From NCBI GenBank assembly GCA_963851245.1, contig CAWKOH010000003.1, positions 372,001 through 436,000 of the forward strand: DNA of 64,000 nt, given 5' to 3'. A program made the translations under genes and the position numbers. The stretch is from CAWKOH01 sp963851245. GTDB taxonomy: Bacteria > Actinomycetota > Acidimicrobiia > Acidimicrobiales > Palsa-688. Positions within the stretch are counted from its first letter, which is position 1; every line of letters starts with the position of its first letter. Positions 44,076 to 52,477 of the stretch are shown in pieces. Below the pieces are notes generated by a model, which worked only from the letters and a program-made list of their open reading frames with translations, was not told where the DNA came from and ran no database searches.

Positions 44076-44987
44076 GTGGAATCTATGTCCCCACGTGCAA
44101 CCCGACGGCCAAGGCTCTGGAGGTTCGCCGCCGCCTTCTTGCTCGTGGCCGTGGCGTTCCTGGTCGGCGCTTACACCATGCGCCCGGCGTCGGCCGAACA
44201 GGTCAACCACGGTCGAGCCATCGTGCAGCTGACCGCTCACGTAACCCGGCATTCGTCTGTGAGCCCCACGCACCCCAGCTCACGGCCCAACAAGTCCCCC
44301 GAAGCGCCCGACAAGTCCCCGAAAGCTCAGGTCAAGGGCGGCGCGAACGGGAACGGTCGGGGCAATCCCTGCGCCCCTAGCAAGCCGGTTCACCTAACGT
44401 CTTTACAGAGCGACCGTCGACCGGCGATCGCCTCCCCGATCACCCTCCCGGCTAGCACCGTCCCCGCCACCACCGTCCCAAGGACGACGCCCACCACGCA
44501 ACCTCCGCGGTCGACCACCACGGCGCCGACCACTGTCCCTTCGACGACTCCCACGGTGCCGCCGACGACGCCTCCGACGGCGGGAAGCGGCGCGGCGCCG
44601 CCTCCCTCAGGCACGACAGGGTCGTCCTCCGGGAATACCTCGCCGGCTCTGGGCGGATCGGCGCCCATTACAGGTGTCGCTGTGGTCCAGGTAGCCCAGG
44701 CTGGGACGCCCAGCACCACCGCGGCGGCGAAAGGGGCGAAAGGCAAGAACGCCACGTCGGCTACCGCTGCCCCTTCGGTGGGGGGCGTGTCGCAGGAACC
44801 CATGGAGTTGGCCAACGGAGGCTGGAAGGGAGTCTCGCTTCGGGCCGCCACCAACCTGAAGGTCCCGATCCTGTTCGGTGTGCTGGTAGCCCTGTTCGTG
44901 CTCGTTCAGGCCCTGATCGACCGGCGTGATCCGAAGCTGTCCCGAGCCCCCGAGCGCAACGACGACGACACCGTCGGGTTCCAGTGA
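44076..44987 (+). CDS. Pro/Thr-rich membrane protein, two anchors
   Basis: 303 residues. N-terminal hydrophobic segment FAAAFLLVAVAFLVGAYTM, then a Lys/Pro/Ser-rich part. A long Thr/Pro-rich stretch (about residues 125-185, repeats of TTVP, TTPT, PPTT type) follows, able to span a cell wall. A C-terminal membrane helix (VPILFGVLVALFVLVQALI) leads to a short charged cytoplasmic tail. No enzymatic motif. GTG 44076 (an ATG at 44085 is also possible). The stop overlaps the GTG of the diguanylate cyclase, so the two are co-translated. It may act as an envelope sensor. Confidence 0.8.
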   Translation: MESMSPRATRRPRLWRFAAAFLLVAVAFLVGAYTMRPASAEQVNHGRAIVQLTAHVTRHSSVSPTHPSSRPNKSPEAPDKSPKAQVKGGANGNGRGNPCAPSKPVHLTSLQSDRRPAIASPITLPASTVPATTVPRTTPTTQPPRSTTTAPTTVPSTTPTVPPTTPPTAGSGAAPPPSGTTGSSSGNTSPALGGSAPITGVAVVQVAQAGTPSTTAAAKGAKGKNATSATAAPSVGGVSQEPMELANGGWKGVSLRAATNLKVPILFGVLVALFVLVQALIDRRDPKLSRAPERNDDDTVGFQ

Positions 44988-46606
44988 AGGTTCCAGTCAA
45001 AGGAGCCACGTCCCCCCAGTGGAGGGCCCGCCCGGCGACCCATGAGCTCACCAGCCTTGATGAGAGACTGGGCCTGCTCCTGGTGGTCAGGATCGGGATC
45101 GTGGTCCTGGTCCTGCTCGGAGCCTTGTTCGCCACTGATCAGGTGGTGTTCACCGCCAGTGAGGTCGGTCCCATCAGTGCCGCTTATCTGTTGATAGCGG
45201 CCGGTGCCGAGTGGTACCGGCGGACGGAGTTCCCGGGCCGCATGATGGTGACCCGGTTCGTCCTGCCCCTCGACGCCGTGTACCTGGCGATTGTCTGCAC
45301 ACCGTCGGGCGGGCCCCGCAGCCCGCTGGTCGTCCTGTTCGCCGTTCAGCTCATCGCCGTCACCCTGCTGGTGAGCGAGCGAGCCGGCATCCGGATGGCC
45401 TTGTGGGACTCCTTCCTGTTCATATGCATACCGACCCTGTCGCTGTCGGACCGGATCGGATCGATGCTCGGAGTCAGTGAGGTCGCCTCCCCTCCGGCTG
45501 CGCAGACCGCTCTGGCCATCATGGGTTTCTGGGTCGTCGCCATCTGCACGGCGTTCTTCTCCTCGGTCAGCGAGAGGGAGCTGCGCCGTTCGAAGAGCGA
45601 GATGGCCGCCCTGGCCGAGATGGCATCGGAGCTCGAAGGCGTAACCGGCGAGGACGAGATCCTGACCATCCTGCTCCGAACCCTCGTCAGCGCCTTCCCG
45701 TTCCGTCGGGGTGCCCTCTGGTGCACCCATGCGGCCCGGCCGGTCGGACTGTTCCTGCGGGCCCAGGATGCCGACGTGATCAGCGCCCCGGTACCGCCCC
45801 TGGCGCGAGAAGACCACATCGCCGGGATGGCGTGGGAGAGCCGCCAGCCCATCCTTTTGCGCCGGTGGGACGCCGATCAAGACCCGGTGGCGGCCGGTCT
45901 CCTGTCCGGCGCCACCAACATCGTGGTCCTGCCCCTGCAGGTGGACGGAAGCGACTCGGGGATCGTCCTCCTCGAGCACGGTGGCAACCCGCTGCGGGCC
46001 CGCCTCCCGAAGCGGGCGCTGTTGATAATGAACCAGTTCGTGTCGCACGCCGCCCTCTCCCTGCGCAACGCTCGCCTACTCGCCGAGCGGGAGCGGCTGG
46101 CAGCCATCGACGGCCTCACCGGACTGGCCAACCGCCGAGAGTTCGATCAGGTCCTGGCCCGTGAGGTCAGCCGCTTTCTGCGGAGCCACGAGCCTCTGAG
46201 CCTGGTCGTCTTCGACGTCGACCATTTCAAGAACATCAACGACACGAGAGGCCACCTGGCGGGGGACGAGGTGCTGCGATCCATAGCGGAGGTGCTGGCC
46301 GGAGCGGTTCGCGAGATGGACCTGGTCGCCCGCTATGGCGGTGAGGAGTTCGTGGTCATCCTGCCCAGATGCGACCAGCGGGACGCCGTTCAGGTGGTAC
46401 AGAGGATCACCGACTCCATGTTCGACAGGCCGGATCTCCGCGGCGTCACCTGCAGCGCCGGCATCTCCACCATGCCTTTCAACGCCACCGATGGGCTGTC
46501 CCTCGTGGGTGCCGCCGACGAGGCCCTCTTCGAATCGAAGCGGGCCGGACGAAATCGCTACACGGTCTCCGAGACCCGCCCCGACACCCACCAGACGGCC
46601 TGCTGA
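44984..46606 (+). CDS. Membrane diguanylate cyclase (GAF-GGDEF)
   Basis: Makes cyclic di-GMP from GTP. About six membrane spans lie within the first 200 residues (LLLVVRIGIVVLVLLGALFA onward). A GAF-like domain follows (EDEILTILLRTLVSAFPFRR...), then GGDEF. The active site is RYGGEEFVVILPR, and RxxD (REMD) five residues before GGEEF is a product-inhibition I-site. FDVDHFKNINDTRGHLAGDE is the metal/GTP region. So the enzyme should be active and feedback-inhibited. Coupled by GTGA to the Pro/Thr-rich membrane protein. Confidence 0.95.
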   Translation: MKVPVKGATSPQWRARPATHELTSLDERLGLLLVVRIGIVVLVLLGALFATDQVVFTASEVGPISAAYLLIAAGAEWYRRTEFPGRMMVTRFVLPLDAVYLAIVCTPSGGPRSPLVVLFAVQLIAVTLLVSERAGIRMALWDSFLFICIPTLSLSDRIGSMLGVSEVASPPAAQTALAIMGFWVVAICTAFFSSVSERELRRSKSEMAALAEMASELEGVTGEDEILTILLRTLVSAFPFRRGALWCTHAARPVGLFLRAQDADVISAPVPPLAREDHIAGMAWESRQPILLRRWDADQDPVAAGLLSGATNIVVLPLQVDGSDSGIVLLEHGGNPLRARLPKRALLIMNQFVSHAALSLRNARLLAERERLAAIDGLTGLANRREFDQVLAREVSRFLRSHEPLSLVVFDVDHFKNINDTRGHLAGDEVLRSIAEVLAGAVREMDLVARYGGEEFVVILPRCDQRDAVQVVQRITDSMFDRPDLRGVTCSAGISTMPFNATDGLSLVGAADEALFESKRAGRNRYTVSETRPDTHQTAC

Positions 46607-46674
46607 CAACCGCCCGGGGCGGCGACGCCGGTAATGGCGAGGCCCGCCCGGTGCCGGCGTGGCAGGCTTGACCG

Positions 46675-47964
46675 ATGCCCTCCCTGTACGAGGACCTGAA
46701 GTGGCGCGGCCTGGTCCATCAGATGACAGACCCGGACACCTTGAGGGCGCGCCTGGACTCACCCGGCCTCGTCGTGTACATCGGGTTCGACCCCACTGCT
46801 GACAGCCTGCACGTGGGCAGCCTGCAGCAGCTCTGCCTTCTCAGGCGGTTTCAGGAGGCAGGGCACAGCGCCGTAGGGCTGGTCGGCGGCGGCACGGGCA
46901 TGATCGGGGATCCAAGCGGCAAGAGCGACGAGCGGAACCTGCTCAGCCCGGCCGAACTGGATGCCAATCGGGCGGGCATCGCCAGGCAGATAAGCGGCTT
47001 CCTCGGGGGGGGCGGTCCCGGAAAAGCGATCCTGGCGGACAACGCCGAGTGGCTGGGGACGGCCGGCCTGCTCGAGTTCCTGCGCGATGTGGGCAAGCAC
47101 TTCAGCGTGAACGAGATGGTCCGCAAGGACTCGGTGCGGGCCCGGCTGGACGGGCGGGAGCAGAGCCTCTCCTTCACCGAGTTCAGTTACATGCTCCTCC
47201 AGGCGTGGGATTTCGTGCAGCTGTACGACCGTTACGGGTGCGAGCTCCAGCTCGGGGGCAGCGACCAGTGGGGCAACATCACCGAAGGAGTAGATCTCAT
47301 TCGCCGCCTTCGGGGGACCCGCGCCTTCGGGCTCACGTCGCCCCTGATCACCAAGGCGGACGGATCGAAGTTCGGCAAGACCGAGGGTGACAACGTTTGG
47401 CTCGATCCGGCCCGCACCAGCCCTTACGCCTTCTTCCAGTTCTGGCTGAACACCGCCGATGGGGACGTCGGTTCCTACTTGCGCCGCCTCACGTCGCTCC
47501 CGAGAGAGCGGATCGAGGAACTCGACGCTTGTACGGCGGAAAGGCCGGAGCGGCGCCAGGCCCAGAGGGCTCTGGCGACCGAAGTGACAGCCGCGGTCCA
47601 CGGTCTCGACGAGGCCCGCCGGGCCGAGGAAGCGGCCGCGGTGCTGTTCACGGCGGAGATCGCCCGCCTCGACCCCGGCACTCTCGCGGGCGCCCTGGCC
47701 GATGCACCGATCACGTCCGTCGGGCGCGCCGCACTCGAAGGGGGTGTGGACGTCCTGAGTGCCCTGCTCCAGGCTCAACTGGCCAAATCGAAGGGCGAAG
47801 CCCGGCGACTCCTCTCGGAGGGAGCGGTGTACGTCAACGGGACCCGGGTGGACGCAGATCGGACCCTGACCGGCTCCGACGCTCTGCACGGCCGCTGGAT
47901 CGTGCTCAGACGAGGCAAGACCAACCAGCACGTGCTCGAGGTCCAAGACGCTGGAGCGCCGTAA
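46675..47964 (+). CDS. tyrS: Tyrosyl-tRNA synthetase
   Basis: Class I synthetase, 429 residues. YIGFDPTADSLHVGSL holds the HIGH-equivalent HVGS; GGGTGMIGDPSGKSDERNLL, QLGGSDQWGNI and the KMSKS-equivalent KFGKT in ADGSKFGKTEGD follow. The C-terminal S4 RNA-binding domain is SKGEARRLLSEGAVYVNGTR. ATG 46675. Unlike argS, this reading frame is intact. Confidence 0.97.
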   Translation: MPSLYEDLKWRGLVHQMTDPDTLRARLDSPGLVVYIGFDPTADSLHVGSLQQLCLLRRFQEAGHSAVGLVGGGTGMIGDPSGKSDERNLLSPAELDANRAGIARQISGFLGGGGPGKAILADNAEWLGTAGLLEFLRDVGKHFSVNEMVRKDSVRARLDGREQSLSFTEFSYMLLQAWDFVQLYDRYGCELQLGGSDQWGNITEGVDLIRRLRGTRAFGLTSPLITKADGSKFGKTEGDNVWLDPARTSPYAFFQFWLNTADGDVGSYLRRLTSLPRERIEELDACTAERPERRQAQRALATEVTAAVHGLDEARRAEEAAAVLFTAEIARLDPGTLAGALADAPITSVGRAALEGGVDVLSALLQAQLAKSKGEARRLLSEGAVYVNGTRVDADRTLTGSDALHGRWIVLRRGKTNQHVLEVQDAGAP

Positions 47965-48058
47965 AAGCGGGCGGCGCTACAGGTCCCGCTTGAAGCCCTG
48001 GCGCGAGCGGTCGAAACCGTGGCGCGGATAGCGTCGGCGACGCGGGCCGGGCCGATGA

Positions 48059-48508
48059 TCACTCCGGCCTCCGGCTGTCGTCGCCGGCAGGAAGGGCGGA
48101 CCGGATGCGGGCCGCCACCGATGCCGCCTCGCTGTCGTCGGCGTAGCGGCCGCGGGGCCAGAAGAACCCTCTCAACCCGTCCTTGCGGCGCCTCGGTACG
48201 ACGTGGAGGTGCACGTGCGGGACGCTCTGGCTGACGATGTCGTTCAGACCGAAGAAGGTCCCTTCCGCCCCCAGCGCCTGCCTCTGGGCGGCGGCGACCC
48301 GCCGGCCGGCGTCGAGCAGGGGGCCGAGAACTTCGGGCGGGACCTCCCCGATGGTGGCCCAGTGGGTTCGAGGCACGACCAGGGTGTGGCCCGGGAAGAC
48401 CGGTCGGGCATCCAGGAACCCCATAATGGCGGGCTCGTCGAGGACTATGTGAGCCGGCGCCGCCCCGCTGGCGATCAGGTCGAACACACAATCCGAGGAG
48501 GAGGTCAC
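48059..48508 (-). CDS. HIT family nucleotide-binding protein
   Basis: The histidine triad is HVHLHVVP and the upstream core is GFLDARPVFPGHTLVVPRTHW. About 149 residues from GTG 48508. The N-terminal CxxC of many HIT proteins reads CVFD here, so the zinc site is incomplete. The family hydrolyses nucleotide phosphoramidates or related adducts. A start at 48541 would overlap the divergent DUF3151 gene. Confidence 0.9.
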   Translation of the reverse strand: MTSSSDCVFDLIASGAAPAHIVLDEPAIMGFLDARPVFPGHTLVVPRTHWATIGEVPPEVLGPLLDAGRRVAAAQRQALGAEGTFFGLNDIVSQSVPHVHLHVVPRRRKDGLRGFFWPRGRYADDSEAASVAARIRSALPAGDDSRRPE

Positions 48509-48539
48509 AAGCCGCCAGCGTCGCGCGACGATGCTGTGC

Positions 48540-48989
48540 ATGACCAACGACCCGTCTGTCCCGCTCACGGCCGGCCCACCCGAAACCATCCTGCCCCCCG
48601 CGCCGGTGGAGGCGCGGACAGCCCTGGACGCGGCGCTGGCCCTCCCAGCTGCGGAGCGCAGGGCAGCTACCGCCCGGGTGGTGGCGGCCCATCCCGCCTT
48701 CCTCGACGGGTGGGCTCGCCTATCCGGCCTGGCCCGCGACGACGTCGAGGCCTACGCCTACGCCCGGGTCGGCTATCACCGCGGTCTGGACACGCTGCGG
48801 GGGGCGGGCTGGAGGGGATCCGGCTACGTCCGCTGGGCCCACGAAACCAACCGGGGCTTCCTCCGGGCTCTGGACGCCCTCCGGGCCGCGGCTCTTGCCA
48901 TAGGGGAGGAGGCGGAGGCCGACCGCTGCGCGGTCTTTCTCCGCCAGCTCGACCCCGACTGGGCCCACTCCGACCAGTCCCCGGCGTGA
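48540..48989 (+). CDS. DUF3151 protein
   Basis: About 149 residues. ARVGYHRGLDTLRGAGWRGS, GYVRWAHETNRGFLRALDAL and a CAVFLRQLDPDW ending are the landmarks of actinobacterial DUF3151. All-helical, cytoplasmic, function unknown. ATG 48540. Its stop overlaps the GTG of the SUFU-domain gene. Confidence 0.85.
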   Translation: MTNDPSVPLTAGPPETILPPAPVEARTALDAALALPAAERRAATARVVAAHPAFLDGWARLSGLARDDVEAYAYARVGYHRGLDTLRGAGWRGSGYVRWAHETNRGFLRALDALRAAALAIGEEAEADRCAVFLRQLDPDWAHSDQSPA

Positions 48990-50014
48990 TCGGCTGGTTG
49001 CGCCGGGGCGGGGGCCGCTCGGGTCAAGACCCCACTCCGGAGTGGTCCCCCGGGGTGTCAGCCATCGATGAGCACGTCAACGCAGCCGATGGTGGGCCGG
49101 AAGCCGACCGCGTCCGCCCCCGCCCGAAGAAGAGACGCGCCCCGCCCCCGTTGGAGGAGATCACCATCCATGAGATCCGGGACCCCCGCCACTGGCACCT
49201 GGTGACCTACGGCCTGAGCGAGCTGCACGGCAAGGACACCACCGACCCCGAGACTTCCGGGTGGGGCTTCGAACTGACCTTCCGCGTTTTGGAGGACGGG
49301 CCGCCTCGTTGGGCGGCCGACCTGCTGACCAGCCTGGCCGCCTACGTGTGGGCGAGCGGCCATCCCTTCGCGGACGGGCACAACGTCGACCTCCGAGGTC
49401 CCATCCGCCTGGACAACGACACCGACATAACAGCCGCCATGATCGTCGAGGACCCGGTGCTCGGCGCATTGGACGGACCGTTCGGTCGGGTGCAGTTCCT
49501 TCAGGTGGTCGGGATAACGGTCGGCGAGCTCGAGTTGTGCCGGTCCTGGACTACGGACGGGGTCCGGGACCTCCTGAGCCGGTCGGACCCGCTCCTGGTG
49601 ACCCGGCTGGATCGACTCGCAGTCGATGACGATCCTCGCTGGGCCGACGAGATCAATCGGCGCCGGGCCGAGGAGGGAAGCTCCCTGCATGAGCTGCGCG
49701 TCGCCACCCTGAAGGTTTACGACCAGCGCAGCCGGGGGATGGTCGTCGAGATGGGAGCGGGTGCGGCCAGCGCCCTGGGGCCAGCCCTCAGGCGCGAGCT
49801 GCTCGCAACCGGAGCCGTCTTCTCGGTGATCGGGGACGACTACCAGCTGCGTTTCGTCGGGGCCGAGGCGGCGGCCTGGTCCTGGGCGGGCGGCACCGCC
49901 GAGGTGGCAGTCCCGGTCAGGGTGGTGGCGGACCTAGCGACGCTTTTCGACGGTCGAACCGGTTGGCGTCAGCTGCCCGACTGGCCCGGCCTCACGTTCC
50001 GAGTGGTTGGCTGA
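48986..50014 (+). CDS. Suppressor-of-fused (SUFU) domain protein
   Basis: 342 residues from GTG 48986 (overlaps the previous TGA). The first 70 residues are basic and disordered. The SUFU-domain core is WHLVTYGLSELHGKDTTDPE, SGWGFELTFRV and FGRVQFLQVVGITVGELELC. The bacterial SUFU family is widely distributed, often as immunity-like or regulatory proteins, without a proven reaction. The C-terminal half (LGPALRRELLATGAVFSVIG...) is poorly classified. The open frame extending back to 48203 is spurious. Confidence 0.86.
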   Translation: MIGWLRRGGGRSGQDPTPEWSPGVSAIDEHVNAADGGPEADRVRPRPKKRRAPPPLEEITIHEIRDPRHWHLVTYGLSELHGKDTTDPETSGWGFELTFRVLEDGPPRWAADLLTSLAAYVWASGHPFADGHNVDLRGPIRLDNDTDITAAMIVEDPVLGALDGPFGRVQFLQVVGITVGELELCRSWTTDGVRDLLSRSDPLLVTRLDRLAVDDDPRWADEINRRRAEEGSSLHELRVATLKVYDQRSRGMVVEMGAGAASALGPALRRELLATGAVFSVIGDDYQLRFVGAEAAAWSWAGGTAEVAVPVRVVADLATLFDGRTGWRQLPDWPGLTFRVVG

Positions 50015-50048
50015 CACAGGAGGGCCGGACCGACTCACCGGCCCCCGA

Positions 50049-50054
50049 TAGCCT
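50049..50054 (+). promoter_or_regulatory. -10 hexamer TAGCCT for a leaderless transcript
   Basis: TAGCCT lies 7 nt before GTG 50061. Confidence 0.45.
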
Positions 50055-50060
50055 GCGCGG

Positions 50061-50603
50061 GTGGCCACGGACGAGAAACTGGTCGGTCCCTTTCCTGCCG
50101 GAATGGAGCCGGCGGAGTACGACCGGCTCCGGCGGCGGGTGTTGTGGGCCATGCCGAGCGGTCTCTACGTTCTCGGTAGCCGGGCCGGCAGCCAGCGCAA
50201 CCTCATGACGCTCAACTGGGCCTCCCAGGTCGCCTCGGATCCGAAGCTGCTAGCCGTCAGCATCGAGACCGTCGCCGTCACACACGCTTTGGTGCGCGAA
50301 GGCCGGGTCTTTTCCCTGAATCTGATGGACCGCAACGATCGAGCCGTTGTGCGGAAGTTCGTGAAACCGCTGGACGATCAGGGTGACCGGTCTGAGCTGG
50401 CCGGGTTCCCGGTGCGCAGCTACGTCACGGGAGCTCCGATCCTCGAGCTGGCCGCCGCCTGGATCGAGTGCGAGGTCCGCCAGGAAGTGCCTTGCGGGAG
50501 CCACACCCTGTTCCTCGGCGAGGTAGTGGGCTGCGGGACTCGGGCCGGCGACGGCTTCGAAGTCCTGCGGATGGAGGACACCCGCATGAACTACGGCGGC
50601 TGA
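50061..50603 (+). CDS. Flavin reductase-like FMN-binding protein
   Basis: 180 residues, split-barrel fold of the flavin reductase/HpaC family. RRVLWAMPSGLYVLGSRAGS is the N-terminal landmark, LMTLNWASQVASDPKLLAVS the flavin-contact region, and VFSLNLMDRNDRAVVRKF follows. It binds FMN/FAD and may supply reduced flavin or act as an FMN-dependent oxidoreductase. No partner monooxygenase is adjacent. GTG start fixed by the -10 hexamer at 50049. Confidence 0.88.
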   Translation: MATDEKLVGPFPAGMEPAEYDRLRRRVLWAMPSGLYVLGSRAGSQRNLMTLNWASQVASDPKLLAVSIETVAVTHALVREGRVFSLNLMDRNDRAVVRKFVKPLDDQGDRSELAGFPVRSYVTGAPILELAAAWIECEVRQEVPCGSHTLFLGEVVGCGTRAGDGFEVLRMEDTRMNYGG

Positions 50604-50715
50604 CCCGCCGCCCGACGGCGAGACGACTGCAGTTCGATCGGGCCTGTAGGCTCCGGCTCCAAAGGAGGCTCGCATCCCCGACCTCATCTCGCAGGAGTCC
50701 GCGCTGAAATCGCTG

Positions 50716-51870
50716 GTGGACCGGCTACTGCTCGCGGACCGGTACGCGCTTGACACCGAGTTCCATCGCGAGCGGACATACTGGCCCAGCCTGGCCCTGG
50801 TGCAGGTGGCCTGGCCCGACGGTCCGGCCGGGCCCCGGGGGGTGGCCCTGATCGACCCCCTGAGCGTCGACGTGGCACCCCTGTGCCAGGTCATGGCCGG
50901 ACCCGGCGTCATGGTGGCCCACGCCGCCGAGCAGGATCTGGAGATCCTGGAGCGAACGTGCGGGCAGGGCCCCTCGAACCTCTTCGACACGCAGGTGGCG
51001 GCCGGCTTCACCGGCCATGGGTCAGCCAGCCTCGGATCTTTGACCCAGATGTTCCTCCGCATAGAGGTAGCCAAGGGCGACCGTTTGACCGATTGGCGGA
51101 TCCGCCCCCTCACCGACTCCCAGTTGGCCTACGCCGCAGCCGACGTGGAGAACCTGCTTCAGCTGGCCGACGAAATCCTGGTCGACCTGAAGGCCAGCGG
51201 GCGGTCCCAATGGGCGCACGAGGAATGCGACGCCCTCCGCGTCCGTCCGCACGGTCCTCCTGATCCCGACAGGGCCTGGTGGAGGCTCCGGGACGCCCGC
51301 TCCCTGCGCGGCGCGGCGCGGGGCGTGGCCCAGGAGGTGGCGGCCTGGCGGGAGCGGAAAGCACAGGCGAGTGACCAACCGGTTCGGACCATCCTGCCGG
51401 ATCTCGCCATACAGGCGATGGCCCACCGGCCCCCCACGTCGGTGGAGGCCCTGAGGCACGTGCGCGGCCTGGACGGCCGTCACCTGAAGCCGGCCGTCGC
51501 CGCCGAGGTGCTCGACGCGGTCAGGAGGGGCAAGGCCCTGAGCCCGGCTCAGGTCGTGGCCCCACCCGCCGACGAGGTCCCGAGGGAGCTGAGGGCGCCA
51601 GTCGCCCTGGTCATGGCGTGGGTCGCCCAGATAGCCCGCGACGAGCGGATCGACGCCACCCTGCTCGCCACCCGCAGCGACGTCGCAACCTACCTGAGGG
51701 AGGAGGGCGAGTCACGGTTGGCCCAGGGCTGGAGGGCGGACATGCTCGCCGAGCCGATTCGGGCATTGGTGCATGGCGAGGCGGTCCTGGCCTTCGACGG
51801 AGCTGGGCGGCTGGTCCTGGAGGAGCGGTCGGGGCAGCGATTCACGCCCCGGACGGCCACCGAGGTCTGA
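50716..51870 (+). CDS. rnd: Ribonuclease D (DEDD exonuclease with HRDC domain)
   Basis: 3'-5' exoribonuclease acting in tRNA maturation. DEDD residues: Asp and Glu in ALDTEFHRERTYWP, Asp in VAHAAEQDLEILE, and Tyr/Asp in AYAAADVENLLQ. A C-terminal HRDC domain starts around residue 220. The frame extends in phase to 50674 with family-like sequence (IPDLISQESALKSLVDRLL). A strong AAAGGAGG ribosome binding site at 50661-50668 points to the codon ATC at 50674 rather than GTG 50716. The true start may be ATC, or a miscalled ATG. Confidence 0.93.
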   Translation: MDRLLLADRYALDTEFHRERTYWPSLALVQVAWPDGPAGPRGVALIDPLSVDVAPLCQVMAGPGVMVAHAAEQDLEILERTCGQGPSNLFDTQVAAGFTGHGSASLGSLTQMFLRIEVAKGDRLTDWRIRPLTDSQLAYAAADVENLLQLADEILVDLKASGRSQWAHEECDALRVRPHGPPDPDRAWWRLRDARSLRGAARGVAQEVAAWRERKAQASDQPVRTILPDLAIQAMAHRPPTSVEALRHVRGLDGRHLKPAVAAEVLDAVRRGKALSPAQVVAPPADEVPRELRAPVALVMAWVAQIARDERIDATLLATRSDVATYLREEGESRLAQGWRADMLAEPIRALVHGEAVLAFDGAGRLVLEERSGQRFTPRTATEV

Positions 51871-51886
51871 GATCGATTTTTCCCAT

Positions 51887-52162
51887 CTAGCTCCCGGCGG
51901 CTGAGTCGCGGTCCGACGCGTCCTCGCCGGCGCCGCTGCCTTCACTCCTCGGTCGGAGATCGATGGTGAGGGTCAACACGCCATCTTCCAGGACCCCGGT
52001 GGCGTCGCCGATCATGGCGTAGTCCTGAAAGTCGATGCGGGCCTGGTCGATGAAACGCTTACGCTCCGGGCCCTCCAGCGGCGGAATGCCCCGTTGGCGC
52101 ACGGCCCGGGCCCGAGCCTGGAAACGTTTGATCATGGCGTCGATGTCCAGCTCTGCTGCCAT
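51887..52162 (-). CDS. Conserved-looking hypothetical protein (91 aa)
   Basis: A helical N-terminal half (LDIDAMIKRFQARARAVRQR, then PPLEGPERKRFIDQARIDFQ) is followed by a beta-rich part (VLEDGVLTLTIDLRP) and an acidic tail. It is convergent with rnd (16 nt apart). ATG 52162. No motif recognised; cytoplasmic. Confidence 0.65.
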   Translation of the reverse strand: MAAELDIDAMIKRFQARARAVRQRGIPPLEGPERKRFIDQARIDFQDYAMIGDATGVLEDGVLTLTIDLRPRSEGSGAGEDASDRDSAAGS

Positions 52163-52230
52163 TCAGCCCACTTTATGCAGCTGATCGTGGTGCCGAGCCG
52201 TGGCGCCTCCACCTACGCCGGTGGCGGCGA

Positions 52231-52236
52231 TACAAT
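52231..52236 (+). promoter_or_regulatory. -10 hexamer TACAAT upstream of a small gene
   Basis: A strong TACAAT hexamer lies 16 nt before ATG 52252 and about 43 nt before GTG 52279. It supports transcription of the small gene that follows. Confidence 0.5.
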
Positions 52237-52251
52237 GATCTACCGGCCTTA

Positions 52252-52461
52252 ATGTGCCTTGACCAACGGGAGCTCCAGGTGAAAAAGGGACGGCATCGGC
52301 GCTTCGAAGAAGCGCGTGCTCTCAAGCGATTGACGGAAGAGACCGTCGAGCCGTGCGCGGAATGCGGTGCCGAGCCCGGGTCCGATCACGCCACATGGTG
52401 TATGGCTATGGAGGACCTCGACGAGGAGGAGTACTCCGACCCGGAGCCGCACCGGGCCTGA
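52252..52461 (+). CDS. Small acidic protein with zinc-binding cysteines
   Basis: 69 residues from ATG 52252; GTG 52279 (VKKGRHRRFEEARALKR) with GGGAG upstream is an alternative. PCAECGAEPGSDHATWCM holds CxxC and a later His/Cys, probably one zinc site. The tail is very acidic (MEDLDEEEYSDPEP). Function unknown. Confidence 0.65.
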   Translation: MCLDQRELQVKKGRHRRFEEARALKRLTEETVEPCAECGAEPGSDHATWCMAMEDLDEEEYSDPEPHRA

Positions 52462-52477
52462 GGCCGGCTTCCCGGAC

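Noticed and set aside
48203..48985. N-terminal extension of the SUFU protein
   Set aside because: Overlaps HIT and DUF3151 genes in other frames; GTG 48986 couples to the DUF3151 stop.
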